Shown here: piece after piece, positions 1 through 7,041 of the stretch
Layout: each line of letters starts with the position of its first letter
How positions within the stretch are numbered: the stretch's first letter is position 1
Source: Monoplex corrugatus
Taxonomy: Eukaryota > Mollusca > Gastropoda > Littorinimorpha > Ranellidae
Assembly: GCA_030674185.1 (NCBI GenBank)
Contig: JAPXFY010000026.1
Coordinates: 36,998,709 to 37,008,708, forward strand
Direction of reading: 5' to 3'
DNA length: 10,000 nt
Notes under the pieces: generated by a model
Seen by the model: the letters and a program-made list of their open reading frames with translations, nothing else
The model's database searches: none
Told to the model about the DNA's origin: nothing
Program-made: the position numbers and the translations under genes

Positions 1-121
1 CCACATGGACAAATCAGGACAATAACACCCGGACTGCCCATCTCTGGACAACAGAAGGAAGATAAAACAGAACAAAACTCAAAAAACATCTGGCGACGAA
101 CAACGGAAAGGAGACGTTTAA
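1..121. other. Left-edge non-coding flank
   Basis: No open frame, RNA gene or repeat structure can be supported here. The sequence is A-rich on the plus strand with short AAC/AAA runs. It ends where the TTAA-bounded foldback repeat starts. Confidence 0.5.
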
Positions 122-301
122 TTAACCCTTTGGCTCCTGCACACTGTCCACAAAATGCACACACACACAAAAAACTTAACCCTTTGATCCCCTCACCCTA
201 TCCACCAGCTTCATACAGGAAGCTGGTGGATGGGGTGAGGGATTCAAAGGGTTAAGTTTTTGCTTTGCTAGCGATGGTTGGCAATGCAGCATGCTGGTGG
301 G
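122..301. mobile_element. TTAA-bounded foldback repeat (piggyBac-type MITE-like), copy 1
   Basis: The repeat opens with TTAA plus CCCTTTGG at 122-132. A second TTAA plus CCCTTTGA at 176-187 forms the left arm of a long hairpin, and TCAAAGGGTTAA at 244-255 closes it. Arms of about 40 bp (173-212 and 219-258) pair with about two mismatches and one single-base slip around a 6-bp ATACAG loop. TTAA target duplications next to a CCCTTT terminal repeat are the signature of piggyBac-superfamily elements, and a non-coding hairpin with such ends fits a MITE. Downstream sequence (TTTTTGCTTTGCTAG, then a GCA..ATGCTGGTG core) is shared with the copy at 6436-6640, so the repeat unit extends past the hairpin. 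No transposase is present. The family assignment rests on termini alone. Confidence 0.6.
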
Positions 302-953
302 TTTATGTGCAGGCTTAAGGCTTGTGCCGTGATCATTCTGGATCTCCTCCATCACATGGCACCTGTGACGTTAGTGCATATGGAATTCATTCTGAGCGCG
401 GAGACGTCATCTTGAGTAGTCGATGGGTTTTAAAAGCCCTGAAACACACTTCGGTTTACTATGCGAAGGCCGGCCCAGAACAGACAAAAGAAGACAACCT
501 TCATTGCTGTCTTTCACATCAATGACATAGCTTAGAGGTTTTTGGAGTCGGTTCATGAGGGTTTCATCGCACTCGGACAATTCCATATGCGCTCCATCCA
601 CATCTGTCAGCAGTCATCTGACAGACTACTGGAGCTTTACGCAACACCCTATGCGCTGGTAAGATCATGAAACGGAAATCCCAGACGGAGTAGGGGGGGG
701 GGGGGGGAGGAGAGGAGCGAAAAACTTATGAAACACTCAGCTGACACCACCAAAATGATAGAAATATTCAAATGGGCAGCGAATACACCAGTTTTTTTAA
801 AGTAACGGGCAAGGACTGAACTCGAGCTAAATCATATCTTGTTCCTATTGTGGAGCGGCGCAGAACTGACACAGTACTGGCACAGGGGAGGCAAACCACT
901 CACCGCATCCATACTGTTGCAGGCACAGGTTGTGCCCCCTCCTAGAATATTCC
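302..953 (-). other. Downstream flank and probable 3' UTR of the CARD gene
   Basis: On the minus strand this region follows the TGA at 956-954. Its base composition is mixed, unlike the arrays around it, which suits UTR or unique flank. No AATAAA lies on the minus strand between the stop and the left edge; an ATTAAA occurs only at 123-118 at the foldback-repeat boundary, so the poly(A) site cannot be placed. A G15 run lies at 693-707. An 8-bp inverted repeat (TCTGTCAG at 603-610, CTGACAGA at 618-625) could form a small stem. A strong donor-like sequence, GCG|GTGAGT, lies on the minus strand at 906-898, about 50 nt past the stop. Confidence 0.4.
407..601 (-). other. Coding-like open frame downstream of the CARD gene, unassigned
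   Basis: A 64-codon minus-strand frame starts at a GTG and ends in a stop at its left edge. Its translation is mixed in composition and protein-like (for example SECDETLMNRLQKPLSYVID and CVSGLLKPIDYSR), unlike the low-complexity frames elsewhere. A CAG at about 608-606 could serve as an acceptor just upstream, and a GAAG|GTTGTC-like donor lies inside. It could be an alternative terminal exon of the CARD gene reached from the GTGAGT donor near 903, an exon of a neighbouring gene, part of the 3' UTR, or chance. I recognise no family and claim no function. Confidence 0.2.
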
Positions 954-1098
954 TCATGCCTCGGGCACGGGGATCTCGTACTCTCTCAGGAATTGTTCCA
1001 CGATGCTGACCACCTCCTGGTTCTGATGCTCACGTTTCAGACAGGTAAATAGCATCTTCCACTTGGTCAGCTCCAGCAAGGAGCTTTTGACCGTGTCC
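954..1098 (-). CDS. CARD gene, terminal coding exon (second half of CARD 2, stop TGA)
   Basis: The last coding exon spans 1098 to 954. The acceptor is a pyrimidine-rich stretch (CTTATTCTTTCTCTTCTC) followed by AAATGACCAG. The first base completes an Arg codon with the AG left by the previous exon, and 47 codons and TGA follow. The peptide runs DTVKSSLLELTKWKML, then LFTCLKREHQNQEVVSIVEQ, then FLREYEIPVPEA. With the upstream exon it completes the later helices of a second CARD-like fold: the KWKMLFTCL helix, a polar linker, then the amphipathic VVSIVEQFLRE helix that CARDs show near their C-terminus. Only about seven residues follow the domain, so the protein ends on its CARD. Mixed composition, clean phase and position between simple repeats support a real exon. 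Exon confidence is high and domain confidence moderate. Confidence 0.8.
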
Positions 1099-1189
1099 CT
1101 GGTCATTTGAGAAGAGAAAGAATAAGACAGAAATAAGTAATGGCATTATCCATTCTGTTTTCTTCTTTGTGATTATGGAAGGCAGGCTT

Positions 1190-1294
<105 letters not shown>

Positions 1295-1372
1295 TTCAAT
1301 CGTTATGTATTTTAACGTCTATTCACATACGTGCTTTTAGACAAAATAAAAAGAGACAAAAAATAAATAAAC

Positions 1373-1400
1373 TAATTAATTAATTAATTAATAGATAGAT
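1373..1400. repeat. (TAAT)n and short GATA microsatellite
   Basis: About five TAAT/ATTA units are followed by two to three GATA units. They mark the left edge of the donor-containing array in the last intron. The region between the GT tract and this point (1296-1372) is AT-rich and shows no other feature. Confidence 0.8.
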
Positions 1401-1674
1401 ACCTGACCCATCAAAAGAAAAGCATTCATTTGTTGATTTGTAAGGACTGCTTTATTTTTTTGTTATTGTTGTTGTTGGTGGTGGTGATGGTGGTGGTTTG
1501 TTTGTTTGTTTTTTTAACTGTGGTTTCCTGACCCCTCAAAAGAAAATCATTCATTCGTTGATTAGATATGGACTGATTTATTTTGTTCTTTGCTGTTGTT
1601 GTTGTTGTTGTGTTGTGCTGTTGTTGTTGTTGTTTGTTTGTTGTTGTTGTTGTGTTGTTGTTGCTGCTGCTGCT

Positions 1675-1705
<31 letters not shown>

Positions 1706-1986
1706 TTGTTGTTGTTGTGTTGTTGTTGCTGCTGCTGCTGTTGTTGTTGTTGTTGTTGTTGTTGTTTGTTGTTGTTGTTGTTGTTTTACTATGGTTACCT
1801 GACCTCTGAAAAGAAAATCATTCATTTGTTGATTTGTTAGGACTGATATATTTCTCTTTGTTATTGTTTTTGTTGTTCTTGTTGTTGTTGTTGTTGTTGT
1901 TGTTTGTTTTACTGTGGTTAACTGACCCCTCAAAAGAAAATCATTCATTGGTTGATTTGACATGGACTGATCTATTGTGTTCATTG

Positions 1987-2030
<44 letters not shown>

Positions 2031-2328
2031 TTACTGTGGTTACCTGGCCCCTCAAAAGAAAATCTTTTTTTTTTATTTGTAAGGACTGATATATTTCTCT
2101 TTGTTATTGTTGTTATTGTTGTTATTGTTATTGTTGTTGTTGTTGTTGTTGTTGTTGATTGTTGTTGTTTTGTTGTTGTTGTTGTTGTTGTTATTGTTGT
2201 TTTACTGTGGTTACCTGACCCCTCAAAAGACAAACATTCGTTTGTTGATTTGATATGGACTGATTTATTTTCTTCATTTTTGTTGTTGTTGTTCTTGTTG
2301 TTGTTATGGTATTTCTACTTTTGGTTAC
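1398..2328 (-). repeat. Seven-unit intronic array whose units each carry the splice-donor sequence
   Basis: Seven diverged units of about 114-271 bp fill most of the intron between exons 2 and 3. In transcript (minus) orientation each unit begins at or near GTAACC. It continues as ACAGTAAA, a variable (ACA)n run, and a core with AATCAGTCCATATCAAATC, and ends in TTTTCTTTTGA followed by GGGGTCAG. The next unit then starts with GTAACC again. On the plus strand the restated GGTTACCTG falls at 2323 (the real donor), 2209, 2038, 1916 (as GGTTAACTG), 1793 and 1522 (as GGTTTCCTG), with a truncated GATACCTG near 1398. Length differences come mainly from the (GTT/CAA)n runs. The first unit starts at the functional donor of the middle exon, so the array seems to have grown from the exon-intron boundary. 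The poly-N, poly-T and poly-Q frames through it are translated repeats. Confidence 0.85.
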
Positions 2329-2498
2329 CTGTATTCCGCTGCCTTGAGCACGCCCATAGAGACCAGGGCGTCAGCCAGCTCATCCAAGGGCAGGAAATGC
2401 TCCATGGCACAGCGCAGACACATGCACGCCCTCAGAGTCGGGGTGGCGTCCTGCTCTTCCAGAAAACCCAGTTCTTCCAGCAGTGGTATCACGTGCTC
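2329..2498 (-). CDS. CARD gene, middle coding exon (end of CARD 1, start of CARD 2)
   Basis: This exon spans 2498 to 2329, 170 nt, 56 codons plus two bases. The acceptor is TTTCTCGCTCTCCATAACCAG with a CACTAAT branch-point-like site about 24 nt upstream. The donor is ATACAG|GTAACC. The peptide begins EHVIPLLEELGFLEEQ, which reads as the last helix of the first CARD. It continues as DATPTLRACMCLRCAMEHF and then LPLDELADALVSMGVLKAAE followed by Y. The latter resembles helices 1-3 of a CARD: the LDELADALVSMGVL stretch followed by an AAEY turn matches the usual 'LLDxLxxxGVLTxxEY' pattern. The phase-0 join to the previous exon gives RKFEEHVIPLLEEL, the expected hydrophobic periodicity of CARD helices 5-6. 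Four cysteine/methionine-rich positions (CMCLRCAM) are conspicuous, but I see no metal-site pattern in them. Confidence 0.8.
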
Positions 2499-2550
2499 CT
2501 GGTTATGGAGAGCGAGAAACATTAGTGACAGTTCACATTAGGAAATTAAA

Positions 2551-3600
2551 CAGAAGAAAGAAGAAGAAGAACAACAACAACAACAACAACAACAAAAGAA
2601 GAAGAACAACAAGAACAAGAAGGAGGAAGAGGAAGAGAAGGAGGAGGAAGAGAAGGAAGAAAGGAGGAGGAGAAGAAGAAAAGAAGAAGAAGAAGAAGAA
2701 CAACAACAACAACAACAACAACAAAAGAAGAAGAACAACAACAAAAAGAAGAACAACAAGAACAAAGGAGGAAGAGGAAGAGAAGGAGGAGGAAGAGAAG
2801 GAAGAGGAGGAGGAGAAGAACAAGAAGAAGGAGAAGAAGAAGAAGAACAACAACAACAACAACAAGAACAAAAGAAGAAAACCACCACAACCAACAACAA
2901 CAAAAACAAAAAGGAACAAGAAGAACAAGAAGAACAAGAAGAAGAACAAGAACAAGAACAAGAACAAGAACAAGAAGGAGAAGAAGAAGAAAACAACAGA
3001 ACAAGAACAAGAACAAGAAGAAGAAGAAGAAGAAGAATAAAAAAAGAAGAAGAAGAAGGAGAAGAAGAAGAACAACAACAACAACAACAACAAGAAAAAG
3101 AAGAAGAAGAAGAAGAACAAGGAGAACAAGAACAAGAACAAGAAGAACAAGAAGAACAAGGAGAACAAGAACAAGAACAAGAAAAAGAAGAAGAAGAAAA
3201 AGAAGAAGAAGAAGAACAAGAAGAAGGAGGAGGAGGAGGAGGAAGAGAAGGAGGCGGAGAAAAAGAAGAAGAGAAAAAAGAAGAAGAAGAAGAAAACCAC
3301 CACCACCTCCACCACCAACAACAACAAGAAAGAGGAGGAGGAGGAGAAGGAGGAGAGGAGGAGAGAAGAAGAAGAAGAAGAAGAAAGAAGAAAAGAAGAG
3401 GAAGACGAAGAAGAAAAAGAAGAAGGAGAAGGAGAAGAAGAAGGAGAAGAAGAAGGCAAAGGAGAACGAGAAGAAGGAGAACGGGAGGAGGAAGAGGAGA
3501 AGAACAAGGAGGAGGAGAAAAAGGAGAAAACGGGTGAGAAGGAGAAGAAGAGGAAGAAGAAGAACAACAACAAGAACAAGAACAAGAACAAGAAAAAAGA
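2551..3600. repeat. Purine-rich (GAA/GGA/CAA)n tract in the CARD-gene intron
   Basis: About 1 kb of plus-strand sequence is made almost entirely of GAA, AAG, GGA, GAG and CAA/AAC triplets with essentially no T. (AAC)n islands stand at about 2571-2594, 2700-2722, 2848-2862 and 3071-3092, and a CCACCACCTCCACCACC island at about 3297-3315. In transcript sense it is a polypyrimidine-like TTC/TTG/TCC tract. A duplicated block pairs (AAC)n, AAAGAAGAAGAACAAC and GGAGGAAGAGG at about 2571-2650 with 2700-2790, so the tract grew partly by segmental duplication. The long frames on both strands (poly-E/K/N/R and poly-L/F/S) follow from triplet periodicity and are not genes. GAA-rich tracts of this size are known to form triplex structures. 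Confidence 0.95.
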
Positions 3601-4168
3601 AACAAGAACAAGATGAAGAACAAGAAGAAGAACATGAACGTGAACAAGATGAAGAACAAGAACAAGATGAAGAACAAGAACAAGATGAAGAACAAGAACA
3701 AGATGAAGAACATGAACGTGAACAAGATGAAGAACAAGAACAAGATGAAGAACAAGAACAAGATGAAGAACATGAACGTGAACAAGATGAAGAACAAGAA
3801 CAAGATGAAGAACATGAACGTGAACAAGATGAAGAACAAGAACAAGATGAAGAACAAGAACAAGATGAAGAACAAGAACAAGATGAAGAACAAGAATAAG
3901 AACAAGAACAAGATGAAGAACAAGAACAAGATGAAGAACAAGAATAAGAAGAAGAACAAGATGAAGAACAAGAACAAGATGAAGAACAAGAATAAGAAGA
4001 AGAACAAGATGAAGAACAAGAACAAGATGAAGAACAAGAACAAGAACAAGATGAAGAACAAGAACAAGATGAAGAACAAGAACAAGATGAAGAACAAAAA
4101 CAAGATGAAGAACAAGAACAAGATGAAGAACAAGAACAAGAACACGAACAAGAACACGAACAAGAAGA
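3601..4168. repeat. 18-bp minisatellite GAACAAGAACAAGATGAA with spaced variant units
   Basis: The purine-rich tract changes at about 3601 into an ordered array with an 18-bp period (GAACAAGAACAAGATGAA). A variant insert, CATGAACGTG, occurs at 3633, 3711, 3771 and 3813. The gaps are 78, 60 and 42 bp, each differing by exactly one 18-bp unit. A second subtype with AATAAGAAGAAG appears at about 3894-4000. The array ends with AACACGAACAAG units at about 4141-4165. The plus-strand reading of E/Q/D repeats is open but interrupted by TAA at the AATAAG units, and it lacks start context and codon variety, so I do not call a gene. Confidence 0.9.
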
Positions 4169-4384
4169 AATAAAGGAATGCTGAATGCTGAGGGCTGGAG
4201 AGCTGTGTATCTAGGCCCTTCAGTGGGAAGGTTCACACCAGACGATTGCTATCCCACTAAAGTAAACAAAAGGTACACACATCAACAACAAAAAAGAAGA
4301 AAAAAGAAAAGAAAGAGGGCGGTGAGTGGTGGTTGAGGATAGTATGGACAGCGACTTGGAACTTGTCTGAGTGCCAAAATTCCT
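4169..4384. other. Intron spacer between two arrays
   Basis: About 215 bp of mixed-composition sequence separates the 18-bp array from the 55-bp minisatellite. It contains an A-rich stretch (4268-4316). An imperfect inverted repeat pairs GTGGGA near 4223 with TCCCAC near 4252 and could make a short stem. No exon with plausible splice sites and open phase was found on either strand. Confidence 0.4.
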
Positions 4385-5303
4385 CCTGAACGAACAACAA
4401 ATGTGCAAATTCAATGGTCGTTTACAAGCAAGCCTTCCTCTTGAACGAACACCAATTCCGCATTTTTTTTTTTCAAAGGTCGTTTACAAGCGAACCTTAC
4501 GCTGAAACGAACACCAAATCTGCAAATTCAATAATCGTTTACAAGTAAACCTTCCTCTTGAACGAACACCAAATTTGCAATTTTTGCAATGGTCGTGTAC
4601 AAGCAACCCTTCCGCTTCAACGAATACCAAATCTGCAAATTCAATGGTCGTTTACAAACCAAACCTTCCTTTTGAACAAACACCAAATCTGCAAATTCAA
4701 TGGTCGTTTACAAGTGAACCTTTCGCCGGAGGGAACACCAGATCTGCAAATTCAATGTTCATTTGCAAGCAAAACTCCCTCTTGAACAAACACCAAAATC
4801 TGTAAATTCAATGGTCGTTTACAAAAGCCAACCTTCCTCTTGAACAAACACCAAATCTGCAATTTTTTTCAATGGTCGCTTACAAGCAAACCTCCATCTT
4901 GAACGAACACCAAACCTAAATCTGCAAATTTAATGGTCGTTTACAAGTAACCTTCCTAGATCTCTTTAACGAACACCAAATCTGCAAATTCAATGGTCGT
5001 TTACAAGTGAACCTTTCGCTGGAACGAACACCAGATCCGCAAATTCAATGTTCATTTGCAAGCAAACCTCCCTCTTGAGCGAATACCAAATCTGCACATT
5101 CAATGGTCGCTTACAAGTAAACCTTCCACTGGAACGAACACCAAATTTGCAAATTCAATGATCGTTTACAAAAGCGAACCTTCCTCTTGAGTAAACTACA
5201 AATCTGCAAATTCAATGGTAGTTTACAAGTAAACCTTCCTAGATCTCTTGAACGAACACCGAATCTGCAAATTCAATGGTCGTTTTACGTGTACTAAGCA
5301 AAC
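4385..5303 (-). repeat. 55-bp minisatellite, about 16 units, starting at the splice donor of exon 1
   Basis: Units read on the plus strand as CGAACACCAAATCTGCAAA, then TTCAATGGTCGTTTACAAG, then a variable tail such as CAAACCTTCCTCTTGAA. I count about 16 units, most of 55-58 bp. Longer units carry T-run insertions (4461-4473, 4861-4870) or an AGATCTCTT insertion (about 4957 and 5240). Related subtypes recur in the same order: TTCGCTGGA units are followed by units with GTTCATTTGCAAGC at both about 4715-4785 and 5010-5078, suggesting multi-unit duplication. In transcript sense the first unit begins with the intron's own GTTTGCTT at 5303, directly after exon 1's final GAG. Every unit also has a TTTGCAG-like acceptor motif. 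Short open frames across it are repeat translations. Confidence 0.9.
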
Positions 5304-5518
5304 CTCGAACTTTCTATGAGGCAGACGAAGAAGAAGATCCCAGATTCTCCGGGCAAGTTGTCCTCTCTCCCTATGCACCGTCAGCAGTTCGTGATGCTTG
5401 GTCTGCAGAACCTCCTGTGAGATGAGTCGGTCGATCACGTCGTCCATGTGCATGTGCATACACTCAACGAATTTGCGCAGGATGCTTCTCATCATTGTGT
5501 CCTGTTTCAGCAGATGGC
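5304..5518 (-). CDS. CARD gene, first visible coding exon (most of CARD 1)
   Basis: This exon spans 5518 to 5304, 215 nt, two leading bases plus 71 codons, so the intron upstream is phase 1. The acceptor is TATATATTGCCTGTCTTCAG|GCC. The donor is TTCGAG|GTTTGC, weaker than average. The peptide runs HLLKQDTMMRSILRKFVE, CMHMHMDDVIDRLISQEVLQ, TKHHELLTVHRERGQLARR, IWDLLLRLPHRKFE. This matches a CARD layout: a basic helix 1 (ILRKFVE), helix 2 with DDVIDRLISQEVL, a polar turn and helix 3 (HHELLTV), an RERGQLARR helix start, then the IWDLLLRLP helix and the conserved 'P(x)nF' link into the last helix, which is encoded by the next exon. CARDs mediate homotypic interaction in apoptosome, caspase, NLR and RIG-I-like signalling. 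The partner and upstream domains are outside the window, so the protein cannot be named. Confidence 0.8.
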
Positions 5519-5552
5519 CTGAAGACAGGCAATATATAAAGAGTTGGTTACC
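5519..5552 (-). promoter_or_regulatory. 3' splice-acceptor region of exon 1
   Basis: In transcript sense the intron ends with AACTCTTTATATATTGCC and TGTCTTCAG. A GGTAACC motif lies at 5552-5546, about 30 nt upstream of the acceptor, where the microsatellite block ends. It repeats the GTAACC of the downstream middle-exon donor, possibly by chance. Confidence 0.55.
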
Positions 5553-5811
5553 TCTCTCTGTTTCTGTCTCTTTTGTGTCTCTGTCTCTGTCTGTCTGTCT
5601 GACTGTCTGTCTGTCTGTCTCTCTCTCTTCTCTCTCTGTCTCTCTCTTTCTGTGCCTCTATATGTCTGTATGTTTGTCTGTCTGCCTCTGTCTCTGTCCG
5701 TCTCTGTCTCTCTGTCTCTGTCTGTCTGTCTGTCTCTCTCTCTCACTCTCTCTCTCTCTCTCTGTGCCTCTGTACGCCTGTCTGTCTGTTTGTCTGTCTG
5801 TCTCTGTCTGC

Positions 5812-5846
<35 letters not shown>

Positions 5847-6092
5847 TCTGCGCCTCAGAACGTCTGTCTGTCTGTCTCTGTCTCTCTCTCTGTGCCTCTG
5901 TCTGTCTGTCTGTCTGTCTGTTTATCTTTCTATCTATCTATCTACCTATCTATCTATCTATCGATCTATCTATCTATCTATCTATCTAACTATCTATCTA
6001 TCTATATATCTATCTATATATCTATCTATCTATCTATCTCTTTCTCTCTCTCTAACTCTCTCTTTCGCTCTCACTCTCTCTTTCTCTCTCTA
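5553..6092. repeat. Compound CT/CTGT and TATC microsatellite
   Basis: Plus-strand CTCT and CTGT (TGTC) blocks alternate from 5553 to about 5925, with short islands such as GTGCCTCTGTACG (about 5764) and GCGCCTCAGAACG (about 5849) recurring between blocks. A (TATC)n block follows from about 5926 to 6041 with single interruptions (ACC, GAT, AAC, ATA), then CT-rich sequence to 6092. The poly-S/L/V/C open frame spanning it comes from stop-free simple sequence. In transcript sense this is a GAGA/GACA purine-rich run ending about 35 nt before exon 1. Confidence 0.95.
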
Positions 6093-6137
<45 letters not shown>

Positions 6138-6172
6138 ATATATGTATACATATATTTATATATATATATATA
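6093..6172. repeat. (AT)n tract, cruciform-prone
   Basis: Pure or near-pure AT alternation at about 6096-6129 and 6156-6172 flanks a short ATGTATGT/ATGTATACAT core. The run is self-complementary and could extrude as a hairpin. It divides two CT-rich microsatellite blocks. Confidence 0.9.
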
Positions 6173-6273
6173 TCTTTGCCTCTGTCTCTCTCTCTCTCTC
6201 TCTCTCTGAGTCTCTCTCTCTCTTTCCATCTCTCTCTCTCTCGATCTCTGTCTCTGTCTGTCCTTCTGTCTGC

Positions 6274-6341
<68 letters not shown>

Positions 6342-6352
6342 CCTCTCTCTCT
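6173..6352. repeat. (CT)n and CTGT microsatellite, second block
   Basis: This is mostly CT dinucleotides with a CTGTCTGTCC/CTGCCTGTCTGT segment at about 6246-6280 and a long near-pure CT run from about 6281 to 6338. Unique sequence resumes at about 6353. Confidence 0.95.
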
Positions 6353-6435
6353 TTGCATGTCTAGGCCATTGTGGCAAAAGTAGGCACTATTCTCTTTGGT
6401 TGTGGTCTGTCTAGCCACAGGTTTTGTGTGTTTAA

Positions 6436-6640
6436 TTAACCCCTTTGACACCCGCACTCTATCCATCAACAGCAAAAACTTTAACCCTTTGACCCCCTCA
6501 TCCTATCAACCAGCTTCCTGCAGGGTGAGGGAATCAAAGGGTTAACCTTTTTTTTGTTTTTTGTTTTGTTTTTGTTTTTGTTTTTGTTTTTGTGTTTTTG
6601 CTTTGCTAGTGTGGATGAGTATGCAGGATGCTGGTGAACA
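6436..6640. mobile_element. TTAA-bounded foldback repeat, copy 2 (hairpin arm shortened)
   Basis: The order of parts matches the repeat at 122-301: outer TTAACCCCTTTGA at 6436, inner TTAACCCTTTGACC at 6481, closing TCAAAGGGTTAA at 6534-6545, then TTTTTGCTTTGCTAG and a GCAGGATGCTGGTG core to about 6637. The right arm has lost about 14 bp compared with copy 1: the GAAGCTGGTGGATG segment is missing, so the hairpin is shorter. A (TTTTTG)n run at about 6546-6598 is expanded compared with copy 1. Two diverged copies with the same architecture in 10 kb indicate a dispersed family. Confidence 0.65.
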
Positions 6641-6651
6641 GACTGCGGGAG

Positions 6652-7041
6652 TCAGCCAGTCGCGGTGGTGTAGTGGTTAGCGGAACGAACTACCGACTGG
6701 AAGGTTGTGGGTTCGAATCACCATCAGTTCCTTCAAAAATCACTGTGGGATTTTTCGGCTCTAACCGGCTACTACCCAGAGTTGGGCGTGCTATAGGCTC
6801 ATTGAGAAGACTTGGGACCGGCCACACATTCGAGTCTCATCCACTTCACGGATGCCATCATTGAGGGTGTTGCTCACATCTTCTGACCAGCACCGCAGGT
6901 GTCTGTGTCTCTCAGGCTTAGTTGACGCCAGGATATAATCATGATAGTAAGCGTAGAGTACAGCCCTGTCACGCAGTTTCAATCCTAGATGGAACTCCAT
7001 AGCATCATGATTATCGTCCTCATCGACATCATCATCATCAC
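6652..7041 (+). mobile_element. tRNA-derived SINE
   Basis: The head has an exact RNA polymerase III A box (TGGTGTAGTGG, 6666-6676) and a B box (GGTTCGAATC, 6710-6719) at tRNA-like spacing, in a context (GGTGGTGTAGTGGTTAGC) that resembles tRNA-Asp/Glu. An unrelated body follows (about 6721-7000) with a CTCTAACCGGCTACTACCCA segment. The 3' end is an ATC-rich stretch (GATTATCGTCCTCATCG, then ATCATCATCATCACG; about 7007-7041), which I read as the simple tail. A head, body and short-repeat tail of about 390 bp is normal SINE form. The minus-strand frame at 6791-7000 (ending in a stop near 6791) lies within this body. I cannot name the family, and target-site duplications were not resolved. Confidence 0.7.

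Noticed and set aside
1562..2233. 223-codon minus-strand frame rich in N, T and Q
   Set aside because: It is stop-free because of the (GTT/AAC)n runs in the intronic array. The recurring SFEGPGNHSK segment is just the repeat core, and its donor-like sequence argues for intron, not exon.
2533..4236. Very long open frames on both strands (up to 567 codons)
   Set aside because: They are translations of GAA/CAA/GGA triplet repeats (poly-L/F/S/V or poly-E/K/N/Q). A T-free strand cannot form a stop. They lack protein-like composition and overlap an intron defined by matching exon phases.
4558..4805. Two plus-strand frames of about 75 codons
   Set aside because: Both run through units of the 55-bp minisatellite, giving repeated NLQIQWSF-type segments. 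They follow from the array.
5398..6414. 338-codon plus-strand frame rich in S, L, V and C
   Set aside because: Most of it is CT/CTGT/TATC microsatellite, and its beginning is antisense to exon 1 of the CARD gene.
6660..6730. Functional tRNA gene
   Set aside because: A and B boxes are present, but I could not pair a full acceptor stem or anticodon arm, and a SINE body follows directly.
6791..7000. Minus-strand coding exon (VLYAYYHDYILAS..)
   Set aside because: Its composition looks protein-like, but it lies within the body of the tRNA-derived SINE, has no convincing splice sites and matches no domain I recognise.
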